Source of the DNA: Lentilactobacillus buchneri
GTDB taxonomy: Bacteria; Bacillota; Bacilli; Lactobacillales; Lactobacillaceae
Reading direction: 5' to 3'
Length of the DNA: 64,000 nt
Assembly (NCBI RefSeq): GCF_018314255.1
Contig: NZ_CP073066.1
Span: 2,356,001-2,420,000, forward strand
A program made the position numbers and the translations under genes. The notes beneath the pieces were generated by a model. The model was not told the DNA's origin and searched no databases. It was given only the letters and a program-made list of their open reading frames with translations. Shown piece after piece: positions 49,250-57,981 of this stretch; positions within the stretch are counted from its first letter, which is position 1, and every line of letters begins with the position of its first letter.

Positions 49250-50158
49250 TTGAAAGAGTATATTATTACCAACCAGACTGGACGTTTGGATAAAGTCATC
49301 TCGGAACTTGATTCTTCAATCAGCCGGTCACGGGCAAAAAATTTAATTGACGATCAACATCTCAAAATCAATGGTGAGCCAGTCAAACCAAAGTATCAAG
49401 TTAAGTCGGGGGATAAAATTCAGGTCGATTCGGTGCAACCGACTCCGATCAGTCTTGAACCGGAGAACATGCCACTTGATATTGTTTATGAAGATGATGA
49501 TGTGATTGTCGTCAATAAACCACAGGGGATGGTGGTTCATCCTTCCCCGGGTCATCCGGACCATACGTTAGTAAACGCTCTGTTGTACCATAGCCCGCTG
49601 TCAACGATTAATGGCGAGTTTCGGCCGGGCATTGTTCACCGAATCGATAAGGATACTTCAGGATTGTTGATGGTTGCCAAAAATGACAAAGCACATCAGT
49701 TTTTGTCACAGCAGTTGCAAGCCCAAAAAAATCTGCGAAAATATGTTGCTCTCGTCCATGGACGCATTAAGGAAGATTCAGGAGTCGTCAACGCGCCCAT
49801 TGGCCGGTCACCAAAGGATCGAAAAAAGCAGGCAGTTGTTTCGGACGGCAGAAGTGCCGTGACGCATTTTGAGGTGTTGGAGCGATTTGCTGACTACACT
49901 TTGGTTGCCTGCCGACTGGAAACCGGTAGAACCCACCAGATTCGAGTTCATATGAAATACATCGGGCATCCGATCGTTGGGGATCCTTTATATGGGCCAA
50001 GAAAAACCATTCGTGGCAATGGACAGTTTCTGCACGCCCAGGAGTTGGGATTTGAACACCCCCGGACGCATCAATTGATGATCTTTTCGGCGCCCCTGCC
50101 ACCAATATTTGAACAAACACTTAATAATTTACGATTAAACAACGCTCTTGGATCTTGA
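49250..50158 (+). CDS. rluD: Pseudouridine synthase, RluD family
   Basis: A 302-residue RluA/RluD-family enzyme. An N-terminal S4 RNA-binding domain covers about residues 12-70, then VNKPQGMVVHPSPGH, the catalytic HRIDKDTSGLLMVAK with its Asp, and ETGRTHQIRVHMKYIGHPIVGD. It isomerises uridines in 23S rRNA; the exact sites are inferred by family. Start TTG 49250 behind aagggga. The predicted pyrR promoter overlaps its stop codon. Confidence 0.94.
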   Translation: MKEYIITNQTGRLDKVISELDSSISRSRAKNLIDDQHLKINGEPVKPKYQVKSGDKIQVDSVQPTPISLEPENMPLDIVYEDDDVIVVNKPQGMVVHPSPGHPDHTLVNALLYHSPLSTINGEFRPGIVHRIDKDTSGLLMVAKNDKAHQFLSQQLQAQKNLRKYVALVHGRIKEDSGVVNAPIGRSPKDRKKQAVVSDGRSAVTHFEVLERFADYTLVACRLETGRTHQIRVHMKYIGHPIVGDPLYGPRKTIRGNGQFLHAQELGFEHPRTHQLMIFSAPLPPIFEQTLNNLRLNNALGS

Positions 50159-50183
50159 CAATCCGGCGCTGTTTTCATATTCT
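50155..50183 (+). promoter_or_regulatory. Predicted promoter of the pyrR-carA-carB-like operon
   Basis: Perfect TTGACA (50155-50160), exact 17-base spacer and TATTCT (50178-50183), beginning at the rluD stop. The leader of roughly 60 bases up to pyrR shows no attenuator hairpin and no PyrR anti-antiterminator sequence that I can recognise. Confidence 0.6.
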
Positions 50184-50249
50184 GAAGTGGTATAGCATTT
50201 TTATGCAATCATCAGGTACAAACGTTACTCAATTAAGGAGCTTTTACTA

Positions 50250-50783
50250 ATGGGAAAGATAATACTAGATAAAATGGCTATGCAGCGGGCCTTAACGAGA
50301 ATTACGTATGAAATCGTTGAAAAAAACAAGGGTGTTGAAGATTTAGTCTTAATTGGTATCAAGACCCGAGGAATCTTTTTGGCAAACCGAATTGCCGATC
50401 GGCTCCAACAATTGGAAAATGTTTCGATTCCTGTCGGTGAATTGGATATTACCAACTACCGTGATGATATCGAACACGATGCCATGAGCAGTGATGTCAA
50501 AATGTCCAATAACAAGATTAACTTTTCTATCGAAGGTAAACGGGTTATTTTGGTAGATGATGTTTTATACACGGGCCGAACTGTTCGGGCTGCCCTTTCC
50601 GCGGTCATGGACTTGGGTCGTCCCAAGAGTATCAATCTGGCAGTTTTGGTTGACCGTGGACACCGCGAATTACCAATTCGGGCCGATTTTGTCGGCAAGA
50701 ATATCCCAAGTTCTCAAAAGGAAAAGATTAAGGTTTATGTTTCAGAAATTGATGACAAGGATGCTGTTGAACTCATCAAATAA
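50250..50783 (+). CDS. pyrR: Pyrimidine operon attenuator PyrR / uracil phosphoribosyltransferase
   Basis: A 177-residue phosphoribosyltransferase-fold RNA-binding protein that, with UMP or UTP bound, attenuates pyr mRNA. The PRPP motif [18 protein letters not shown] is intact, as are [12 protein letters not shown] and [19 protein letters not shown] typical of PyrR. Start follows taaggag. It is 21 bases upstream of the carA-like gene. Some lactobacilli carry more than one pyrR; whether this is the main one cannot be told here. Confidence 0.96.
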   Translation: MGKIILDKMAMQRALTRITYEIVEKNKGVEDLVLIGIKTRGIFLANRIADRLQQLENVSIPVGELDITNYRDDIEHDAMSSDVKMSNNKINFSIEGKRVILVDDVLYTGRTVRAALSAVMDLGRPKSINLAVLVDRGHRELPIRADFVGKNIPSSQKEKIKVYVSEIDDKDAVELIK

Positions 50784-50804
50784 TTCTCATTGCGAGGAGT
50801 CAGC

Positions 50805-51896
50805 ATGACGGAAAGATATTTAATTTTAGAAGATGGATCCGCGTATGCTGGAAAGGCATTCGGATCACTGGCAACAACGACGGGTGAAATTGTTGCCAAT
50901 TCAACAATGAACGGTTATCAAGAGATTATCTCAAATCAGATTTACCATAATCAGATTATCGTTTTTACCCAATCATCTATAGGGAATACCGGACTCGACC
51001 AGAATGCGTACGAGTCCATTTTGCCGTCCGCAAAAGGTGTCATTGTCAGGGAGTACGAAAATCTGGCAACTGACCACTTTAAGCGGATTTCTTTGGATAA
51101 ATATTTAAAACAACACAAAATCCCCGGAATTTATGACGTCGACACCCGAGAAATCAGACATCATCTACAGAAGCGCGGCAATATGAAAGCAAGCATTGTC
51201 GACGTCGCGGATGATCATGCTTTTGATCAGCTGCACGCGACGGTTTTGACAAATCAACAAGTTGCTCAAGTGGCAACTCCCAAGCCGTTTCCCAACCCTG
51301 ATGAAGGCGCCAACGTGGTCGTAGTCGATTTTGGCTTAAAAAGCGGCATTTTAAGGGAGTTATCCCATCGTGACTGTAACGTGACGGTGGTCCCTTGGAA
51401 CTTTTCCGCCGCCCAAATTTTGGATTTGGATCCGGATGGCATTGTTTTATCGACTGGTCCAGGTTCGCCGGAGAATTTACCAAAGTCTGTATTAGACATG
51501 ATTACAGAGGTTCAGTCGCAGGCGCCATTGTTTGCGATGGGCTTAGGCCATGAACTGTTTGCGCTTGCCAATGGTGCTAAAGTTTCCCAACTAACCGTTG
51601 AGCATCACGGCAGTAATCATCCCATTCGGGAAATTATCACCAATGAGATCTTTTTCTCAGGTCAAGAACAGGGGTATGCAGTTGATCCAAAATCAATTGA
51701 CCATGCCAAACTGTTTATCACCCATATCGATTTGGTGAATGGCACTGTTCAGGGCTTACGGCACAGAGATTACCCCGCATTTTCGGTTCAATTTTCTCCA
51801 GATGGGGCACCAGGGCCCAAAGACAGTGTTGGCTTGTTCGACGACTTTATGGAAATCATGGCAAGAAGAAGGGACAGCAATGACGATAGATATTAA
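50805..51896 (+). CDS. CarA-like protein with a dismantled glutaminase site
   Basis: A 363-residue homologue of the carbamoyl phosphate synthetase small subunit. ATG 50805 follows gcgagga. The N-terminal domain (about residues 1-155) and the class I glutamine amidotransferase domain (about 168-350) align end to end: LEDGSAYAG, NGYQEIISN, IPGIYDVDTREI, VVDFGLKSGILREL. All three triad residues are changed. The nucleophile motif G-x-C-x-G-H reads AMGLGHE (Cys to Gly246), and the usual Y-H-P-E reads FSPD (His to Ser331, Glu to Asp333). The oxyanion segment SNGPGDP is STGPGSP. It should not hydrolyse glutamine. Frame and length are intact, and it overlaps the carB-like gene. I give no symbol because the normal function is unlikely. 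Confidence 0.93.
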   Translation: MTERYLILEDGSAYAGKAFGSLATTTGEIVANSTMNGYQEIISNQIYHNQIIVFTQSSIGNTGLDQNAYESILPSAKGVIVREYENLATDHFKRISLDKYLKQHKIPGIYDVDTREIRHHLQKRGNMKASIVDVADDHAFDQLHATVLTNQQVAQVATPKPFPNPDEGANVVVVDFGLKSGILRELSHRDCNVTVVPWNFSAAQILDLDPDGIVLSTGPGSPENLPKSVLDMITEVQSQAPLFAMGLGHELFALANGAKVSQLTVEHHGSNHPIREIITNEIFFSGQEQGYAVDPKSIDHAKLFITHIDLVNGTVQGLRHRDYPAFSVQFSPDGAPGPKDSVGLFDDFMEIMARRRDSNDDRY

Positions 51897-54381
51897 CAAG
51901 GTCCTCCTGCTTGGCGGTGGCCCAACCAACATTGGCCATGAAAATGAACTTGATGCAGCCGCTTTTGAACGCTTGATGGCGCTCAAAAAAACCGGTGCGA
52001 AAATAATTTATGTGGATAACAATCCATTTTCCGTTACTACTGAAGAAATTCAACCAGCTAACGTGTATGTTCAAGAGGCCAATTTTCAAAATATCGTCAA
52101 CATTATTGATAAAGAAAATCCGGACGCCATTATGGCAACCACTGGCGGACTTAACGGCATGCAAATTGCTTGGCAGCTGGCTGAAAGTGGCATTTTGGCC
52201 TCTAACAACATTTCACTCTTGGGCATCAAACCGGCTGATTTGCGGAAGGTTATGGACAATCAGAAACTTCGTGATACTTTAACCGAAATTAATGAAAGAG
52301 TCATTGCCTCGAAAATTGTGGCCGATGACGACGAAGCCATGGACTTTGTCCGTGAGGTTGGTTTCCCAGTGATTGTCAAACCGATGTCATCAAGTCATGA
52401 TACCAGTCGGTTTATTTGTAATAATACTGACGAATTAGAAGATGCTTTGGATGTGAGTTTCAAGCGAACCTACATTAAGCGCTGCTCGATTGAACAGAGT
52501 ATTGTGGGTTACAAGGAAATTGAAATGGTCGGTATCCGCGATGAAAGCGGCAATAAGCTGCTGGTTTCGGGAATGGAAGATATGGATCCAATTGGGATTC
52601 ATTCTGGGGATTCAATCATTTTTGCACCAACGCAGACTTTGATTAATGAAGAATATCAAGCGCTCAGATCGGCAACTTTTCGCATTATGGATGCTCTGAA
52701 TGTGACGGGAACTTGTCACGTTCAATTCGCCCAGTCTAGAACCGATGCCAATTATTTTGTGACCAAGGTGAGTCCGTTCTTTACCAGAAACACCATCTTG
52801 GCTGCTAAAGCAACTGGGTACCCCTTAACGTACGTCTCAAGCTTTCTTGAAATGGGGTACAATCTGACTGAAATCAAGTTACCGAGTAAATATAACAAGT
52901 TTCTGCCGTTCATGGAGCCAACCATGGATCATGTGGTCGTTAAGATTCCATTATGGCCGTTTAGAGACATTACGGACGTTGACCAGCATTTGAACACTTT
53001 AATGAAATCGGTTGGATCTACCATTGGAATTGGCCGGACAGTGGAAGAAGCGATTATTAAATCCATGCATAGTTCCCAGTTTTCACCACGGGATATTTTG
53101 CCCAGCGTGTCGACGGTTAATGATGACGAGGTCATTAATCAACTCATTCATCCATTGGCCAGTCGAATATTAATTTTGATGGAGGCATTGCGGCGAGGCT
53201 TTTCAATTGATGAGCTATCTGAACTGACTCAAATTGATCGTTTCTATTTCTACAAGTTGAATCAATTATTGAGAGCTCAGGATTTTGTTGTCAATAACCC
53301 AATGTCACCGCAATCCATTGAAATTGGACACAAATACGGTTTTGGTGACGGCATGCTGGCTGAATTATGGCAAGTCAACATTTCAAAGATTCAGCAGTTG
53401 AACGAAAACTACCAGAATCACGTCACTTACAAGGCAGTTGAGCCGAGCGCCGGTGAGATGCTGGAATCAACCAATATTTTTTACAGCAGTTATGAATTGG
53501 AAAATGAAAGCCGGCCATTTGAAGAAAAGAGTGCTTTGGTGATTGGTCGGGGTGGGAACCAACTCGGCCCCAATTCGGCAGCGGATTATTACACCTCACA
53601 GATTCTCAGGGCGCTTCACAAGTCAGGCTATAAAACAATTATCATGAACACAAATCCGAATGCCGTCTCACTAACGCCACAGTTAAGTGACAAACAATAC
53701 ATTGAGCCGATCCAACTCGGAAATATTCTCAACATTATTAATTTGGAGAAACCAGATGTCGTCATTCTCCCAGGGAACCGACACTACTTGTCTAAACAGT
53801 TAAAACAATTTCAAAATCTTAATATCATCGTTTTGCCGCCGGATCAAAAAGTTGCCACATACAATCAAAAGTATGCGACAACAGCTGTCGATCTGTTCAT
53901 CGAAGGCGATGAAATTTTACCAGTTACGACCATTTCTTTTGTGGGGAAAGATCAACGGACTGACCTGCGGTTTATTAACGACTATAAAGAACCGATGGAT
54001 AACTGGAAGTCTGACGAAGCAAAATTGATTGCCGATGCCACTAACAAGGTAGATCCAAAAGAATGGCAGGGGCTGGTTCAAGTCTTGTATAATACAACTG
54101 GTGATTCTAAATATGAGATGACCGGCATTCGGCCTGTACGAATTACTGAGACCGCCTTTCTCACCAAAACGACCGGGATTAATTGGATTAACGTTTTGGT
54201 CCGTAAATACCTGCACACATTGGATATGGAAGCCTTGCGGGAAGACTTGAAGCCAACGGAGCACAAACGTGCATCGATTATGACTGCTCATTTCCCCTTC
54301 AGAGAACTCCAATCCAGTCGCACTGAGGGAACCACTAAGCAAGAAGTCGGTTCATCACTATCATTTAAGAATTTTGAATAA
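51880..54381 (+). CDS. CarB-like protein lacking second ATP-grasp core and allosteric domain
   Basis: 833 residues, against about 1060 for CarB. The ATG at 51880 has agaaggga upstream and overlaps the carA-like gene by 17 bases; a longer frame from 51739 is spurious. Residues 1-400 align with the first synthetase half (GIHSGDSIIFAPTQTL, VQFAQS, AAKATGYPL, MKSVGSTIGIGRT) and 400-545 with the oligomerisation region. The Gly-rich loop PSFTMGGSGGG is replaced by PMSSSHDTSRF, and the metal-ligand motif E-M-N-P-R is KVSPF (296-300). The second half starts at ALVIGRGGNQLG (552) but lacks about 180 residues, keeping a remnant AFLTKTTGINWI (759-770). The C-terminal MGS-like regulatory domain is absent. 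It is predicted inactive as a CPS. Confidence 0.92.
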   Translation: MTIDINKVLLLGGGPTNIGHENELDAAAFERLMALKKTGAKIIYVDNNPFSVTTEEIQPANVYVQEANFQNIVNIIDKENPDAIMATTGGLNGMQIAWQLAESGILASNNISLLGIKPADLRKVMDNQKLRDTLTEINERVIASKIVADDDEAMDFVREVGFPVIVKPMSSSHDTSRFICNNTDELEDALDVSFKRTYIKRCSIEQSIVGYKEIEMVGIRDESGNKLLVSGMEDMDPIGIHSGDSIIFAPTQTLINEEYQALRSATFRIMDALNVTGTCHVQFAQSRTDANYFVTKVSPFFTRNTILAAKATGYPLTYVSSFLEMGYNLTEIKLPSKYNKFLPFMEPTMDHVVVKIPLWPFRDITDVDQHLNTLMKSVGSTIGIGRTVEEAIIKSMHSSQFSPRDILPSVSTVNDDEVINQLIHPLASRILILMEALRRGFSIDELSELTQIDRFYFYKLNQLLRAQDFVVNNPMSPQSIEIGHKYGFGDGMLAELWQVNISKIQQLNENYQNHVTYKAVEPSAGEMLESTNIFYSSYELENESRPFEEKSALVIGRGGNQLGPNSAADYYTSQILRALHKSGYKTIIMNTNPNAVSLTPQLSDKQYIEPIQLGNILNIINLEKPDVVILPGNRHYLSKQLKQFQNLNIIVLPPDQKVATYNQKYATTAVDLFIEGDEILPVTTISFVGKDQRTDLRFINDYKEPMDNWKSDEAKLIADATNKVDPKEWQGLVQVLYNTTGDSKYEMTGIRPVRITETAFLTKTTGINWINVLVRKYLHTLDMEALREDLKPTEHKRASIMTAHFPFRELQSSRTEGTTKQEVGSSLSFKNFE

Positions 54382-54392
54382 GATTACAACAA

Positions 54393-54433
54393 AAAGGTCG
54401 GGGCAAAAGTTGATATTTTGCCCCGACCCTTTG
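54393..54433 (+). terminator. Terminator after the carB-like gene
   Basis: ggtcggggcaaaa pairs with ttttgccccgacc (13 bp) over a 7-base loop, followed by a short ctttg tail. It closes the pyrR operon. Confidence 0.75.
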
Positions 54434-54564
54434 TGTATTCTACATATTATCAAGCTAAATAGTGTGACTGACAATGTGAGAAAGACGCTCCTAAATGCAA
54501 CTGATGTATATCTATGGCGCGCATTTTTTGTATGCCAGAAATTGAAAGCAGATTACTCACCCGC

Positions 54565-56271
54565 TTATTTTCGCATCTGATCAATTAGATTTTCATCCGG
54601 GGTGACGAACAATGTCGTTTGATTGTCATAAATCACATACCCCGGTTTAGTACCATTGGGTTTGCGAATATTTTTGACTTTTGTGTAATCGACTTGTACT
54701 TTGGCGGATCCGCGCGCTTTCGAGAAATAGGCAGCTAGATTGGCAGCTTCCGCCAGGGTTTTCTCAGACGGGTCAAAGCTGCGGATAATGACGTGTGATC
54801 CAGGAATATTTTTGGTATGCAGCCAGGTATCACGTTTGTCGGCGGTATGCATAGTTAATTTTTCATTCTGCAGATTATTCTTACCGACTAAAATTTCTGT
54901 CCCATCACTTGCGACAAACTTTTCTGGTTTGTTAATCTTTTGTCGCTTATTTTTCTTCTTTTTGTTCTGCTCATGATCACGGAGATAATGACCTTGTTCC
55001 AATTCGTACTTGATGTCGATCAGGTCTTGGGGATCAGCCAGTTCAATTTGGGATTGAATATTTTCGAAGTAATCAACCTCCTGCTTGGTCAGTTGAATTT
55101 GTTCGCCAACAAATTTAACAGCGTTCTTCAATTTTTGGTATTTCTTGAAATATCGTTGGGCGTTTTGGGAAGGGGATTGTTGATTGGAAAGCTGAATGGT
55201 AATCAATTTATTTTCATCATAGTAGTTGGGCAGTTCAATGCTGGTCATTCCACGTTGAACTTTGTTGAGATAAGTTGTTAAAATCTCTCCCTTGACCCGA
55301 TAATCATCCGCATTTTCAGTTTCTTTCATATCCCGCTGGAGTTTCTTAAGTTTCGTGCGATTCTTTTTAAGCTGTTTTTTAACGACTTGAATCAGCACCG
55401 CGCCTTGTTCTCTGACCCGGTCTCTTTGGGCTTTGCTGGCGTAAAAAGCATCCAGCAATTCGCTCAATGTTGAGAAAGTTTGATTTTTAGTTGTACCCGG
55501 ATAGGGAAATGCGGTAAAATTAATCTTGTTACCTGCAACATGGCTAAAGGTTGGCTCTGGTGAGTCGAATTTTTGGAAGAAATCCTTGAAATTAGTCTCA
55601 ACTTTCTCGTCCTTATGCAAACTAGTTGCTAATGCCAAAGATGTGTCGTTGCCCAATCCTTGCATTGTTTTCCGCAGATTTTCAGCTAAAACGTCCACGT
55701 TTGGAAAATCTTTGATCAATTGGCGGACCCGGTCAAAGTCAGTCATCGTAAATGGGTTTTCCAAGTCCTGCTTCGGCGGTTTGATATAAGTTGCTCCAGG
55801 CAGCAACAAGCGATATCGGTTAACGTCAGAACCAACGTGTTTAATAGCGTCAATAATTTTTCCCGTGGCTTGCTCAACCAGGATGATGTTACTATGACGG
55901 GCCATAATTTCGACAATCAGATCTAATTTTGTCTGGTCACCCAGTTCATTGCGCGCCGTGAAGGTGAACGTCAACACGCGATCATTTTCCTGTTGGGAAA
56001 TATCACTGAGAATTCCACCGCTGAGATGCTTACGGACAATCATTGTAAAGTTTGTCGGCACACTGGGGTTGACATATGGAACTTTGGTAATCTGTACCCG
56101 GGCATACGTCGGGTTGGCAGACAGCAGCAGCTGTTGATTCTTTCCGTGAGCTCGGATTGTTAATATGAGTTCATTCGGATAGGGTTGATTAATTTTGCTG
56201 ATCCGACCCGTTTGCAGCAGATCGGTTAATTCATTTTTCATAGAATGGGTAAAAGAACCATCAAATGACAT
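54565..56271 (-). CDS. rqcH: Ribosome quality control protein RqcH (NFACT, fibronectin-binding-like)
   Basis: A 568-residue NFACT-family protein. I use the ATG at 56271, which gives the family start (MSFDGSF); GTG 56283 is in frame. The NFACT-N domain has the characteristic QQENDRVLTF segment with the Asp-Arg pair used in alanine tailing. HhH and long coiled-coil regions follow, then the NFACT-R domain near the C-terminus (TWLHTKNIPGSHVIIRS). RqcH adds alanine tails to stalled chains on 50S subunits; the older label is fibronectin-binding protein. Confidence 0.93.
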   Translation of the reverse strand: MSFDGSFTHSMKNELTDLLQTGRISKINQPYPNELILTIRAHGKNQQLLLSANPTYARVQITKVPYVNPSVPTNFTMIVRKHLSGGILSDISQQENDRVLTFTFTARNELGDQTKLDLIVEIMARHSNIILVEQATGKIIDAIKHVGSDVNRYRLLLPGATYIKPPKQDLENPFTMTDFDRVRQLIKDFPNVDVLAENLRKTMQGLGNDTSLALATSLHKDEKVETNFKDFFQKFDSPEPTFSHVAGNKINFTAFPYPGTTKNQTFSTLSELLDAFYASKAQRDRVREQGAVLIQVVKKQLKKNRTKLKKLQRDMKETENADDYRVKGEILTTYLNKVQRGMTSIELPNYYDENKLITIQLSNQQSPSQNAQRYFKKYQKLKNAVKFVGEQIQLTKQEVDYFENIQSQIELADPQDLIDIKYELEQGHYLRDHEQNKKKKNKRQKINKPEKFVASDGTEILVGKNNLQNEKLTMHTADKRDTWLHTKNIPGSHVIIRSFDPSEKTLAEAANLAAYFSKARGSAKVQVDYTKVKNIRKPNGTKPGYVIYDNQTTLFVTPDENLIDQMRK

Positions 56272-56403
56272 CTTATCACTCACTTTCGTATAAGTAGCAT
56301 GTACTAGTATAGCGCACTTTCTTGACTGATGCTAAGGAAGGCACATGTTATTTGTATGTCATTATCAAATAGCGTATACTAATTTTTCGGAGGTCTTTTC
56401 ATC

Positions 56404-56817
56404 ATGAAAGATATTCTTGTGGCACTTAATTCTGCTGCCAAAAATCATCGATCTCAAATATTCAATATTACTAAGGCAATGAACCTGACAATTTCTGAAT
56501 GGAAGTTGTTAAATCAAGTCATTGCCGGCAATACCACCCAGGAATTATTGTCCGAAAGTACCAAATTGGATATTTCAACCTTGTCGCGGCAGTTGAAGCG
56601 ACTATTAGAAAAAGATATGATCGAAAAGACCGCGGTTGGTCGGGACAAGCGACAATTGATTTATAAGGTGACTGACAAGGGAACTCAGGCCAGTCAATAT
56701 GTTGCCGCCGAAATTCAAAAGCTGACTGACCGGGTATTTAATCATTGGACTGATGAAGAGAAAAATCTTTTAAAGATATTGATCAATCGTCTTGAAAAGA
56801 GTTTGGATAGAATTTAA
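56404..56817 (+). CDS. MarR family transcriptional regulator
   Basis: A 137-residue winged-helix protein. TISEWKLLNQVIAG, STKLDISTLSRQLKRLLEKDMI (recognition helix) and the wing VGRDKRQLIYKVTDKG fit MarR regulators. Start follows ttcggagg. It lies just upstream of a degV gene (20 bases), so it may regulate it or itself. The ligand is unknown. Confidence 0.92.
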   Translation: MKDILVALNSAAKNHRSQIFNITKAMNLTISEWKLLNQVIAGNTTQELLSESTKLDISTLSRQLKRLLEKDMIEKTAVGRDKRQLIYKVTDKGTQASQYVAAEIQKLTDRVFNHWTDEEKNLLKILINRLEKSLDRI

Positions 56818-56836
56818 TTACGAGCAGGTGAATTTA

Positions 56837-57709
56837 ATGAAAATTGCGATCGTGACTGATAGCACGGCGTATTTAACCAAGGAAGAACAAGCGAAATACA
56901 ACATTATCGAAGTGCCAATCCCTGTTATTATCGATGGCCGTGAGTACAAGGAAGGTGTCGATTTGACGACGGCAGAATTCTACGATAAGTTAAAGAATTC
57001 TCAGGCCTTTCCCAGTACATCTCAGCCGCCAATCGGTGAGATGATTGATCTCTACAATTCTTTGGCTAAACAAGGCTATGACACCGTGATTAGTATTCAT
57101 CTTGCCAGCACGATTTCTGGCTTCTATAGTTCTCTGACTCAAATTGCACCAACGATCGAAGGGATCAAAGTCATCCCATATGATTCCAAAATCACCGTTA
57201 AGTTAATGGGCTATATGGCCATCCAAGCCAGCAAAATGGCACGACTTGGGCGCACGCCCGACCAGATCCTTACATATCTTGATGGGCTTCGGCAGACAAT
57301 TGACGAACTGTTTGTCGTTGATGATCTGCAAAACCTGGTTCGCGGAGGCCGCCTTTCAAACGCCTCGGCATTCATTGGCGGAATTCTTAAAATTAAACCG
57401 TTATTGACATTTGATGATAAAAGTAATGAAATTGTCGCCTTTGAAAAGATCCGGTCGCGTAAAAAAGCCCTCAAACGAGTGGAGGAACTCTTTGCTGCTG
57501 CCAAACAAAAAGCTGATTATCCTCTGCGGGCATTGGTCATTAACGGCAATGATCCTAAAGCCGGAAATGAATGGGCAAATAAAATTCACGAACTTTATCC
57601 TGATATGACAATCGAACAAAGTTATTTTGGTCCCACCATTGGTACCCATTTAGGCGACAAAGCATTAGCTCTTGCGTGGCTTCGAGACTTTGATCAGGAT
57701 AACATTTAA
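56837..57709 (+). CDS. DegV family fatty-acid-binding protein, second copy
   Basis: A 290-residue DegV/FakB-like protein. ATG 56837 has gcaggtga upstream; the longer frame from 56792 lies in the MarR gene. IVTDSTAYLT, FPSTSQPPIGEM and LVRGGRLSNASAFIGGIL are diagnostic. It is quite different from the copy at 12670, as is normal when FakB paralogues have different fatty acid preferences. Next to a MarR gene, so regulation by a lipid-like ligand is possible (inference). Confidence 0.92.
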   Translation: MKIAIVTDSTAYLTKEEQAKYNIIEVPIPVIIDGREYKEGVDLTTAEFYDKLKNSQAFPSTSQPPIGEMIDLYNSLAKQGYDTVISIHLASTISGFYSSLTQIAPTIEGIKVIPYDSKITVKLMGYMAIQASKMARLGRTPDQILTYLDGLRQTIDELFVVDDLQNLVRGGRLSNASAFIGGILKIKPLLTFDDKSNEIVAFEKIRSRKKALKRVEELFAAAKQKADYPLRALVINGNDPKAGNEWANKIHELYPDMTIEQSYFGPTIGTHLGDKALALAWLRDFDQDNI

Positions 57710-57726
57710 AATGAACTATTTTAACT

Positions 57727-57776
57727 TGCAATCGCTTATTGTTCAGTAAAACACGAACTAAGCGATTGCATTTTTT
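57727..57776 (+). terminator. Terminator after degV (second copy)
   Basis: Perfect 12-base arms (57727-57738 and 57759-57770), followed by six T. Confidence 0.9.
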
Positions 57777-57806
57777 AGTGCATGTGATAAACTTTAATAG
57801 TTACAT

Positions 57807-57971
57807 AAAATAAATATGGGGTAGGATTCAATGCGTTAAGTGTCGGAGGAACGGAATGTGAACTTCGAACGAAAAATGATCGACTTCGACTTGTCGACCA
57901 TTTGCGGTGTTGTTTCCGCATTCGCTATGTTATTTAGTTCTCTAAATAATGGTGAGCTCCTTTATAAGGAG
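57807..57971 (+). promoter_or_regulatory. Tetrahydrofolate (folT-type) riboswitch with ribosome-site hairpin
   Basis: The segment gcgttaagtg at 57833, then ggaacggaatgt, acgaa, tgcggtg and ccgcattcgct occur in the order and spacing of the THF riboswitch found upstream of folT in Lactobacillales. Outer strands aaataaat (from 57808) and ttattta near 57930-57936 can form P1. Two further hairpins follow: tatttag/ctaaata (57931-57948), which competes with the P1 3' strand, and ctcctt/aaggag (57957-57971), which hides the folT Shine-Dalgarno. This suggests translational control of folate uptake. Boundaries are approximate. Confidence 0.87.
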
Positions 57972-57981
57972 ATGCTGCATC

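Noticed and set aside
50159-50249. PyrR-binding attenuator before pyrR
   Set aside because: The leader is short and I found neither a terminator hairpin nor a sequence resembling the PyrR-binding loop.
51739-51879. N-terminal extension of the CarB-like protein from an ATG at 51739
   Set aside because: It lies wholly in the CarA-like gene in another frame, and the family N-terminus starts right after ATG 51880 with a ribosome site.
51880-54381. Carbamoyl-phosphate synthase pseudogene broken by a frameshift
   Set aside because: The frame is uninterrupted, losses are in-frame, and key-residue changes are spread over both subunits; truncation alone would not change the CarA triad.
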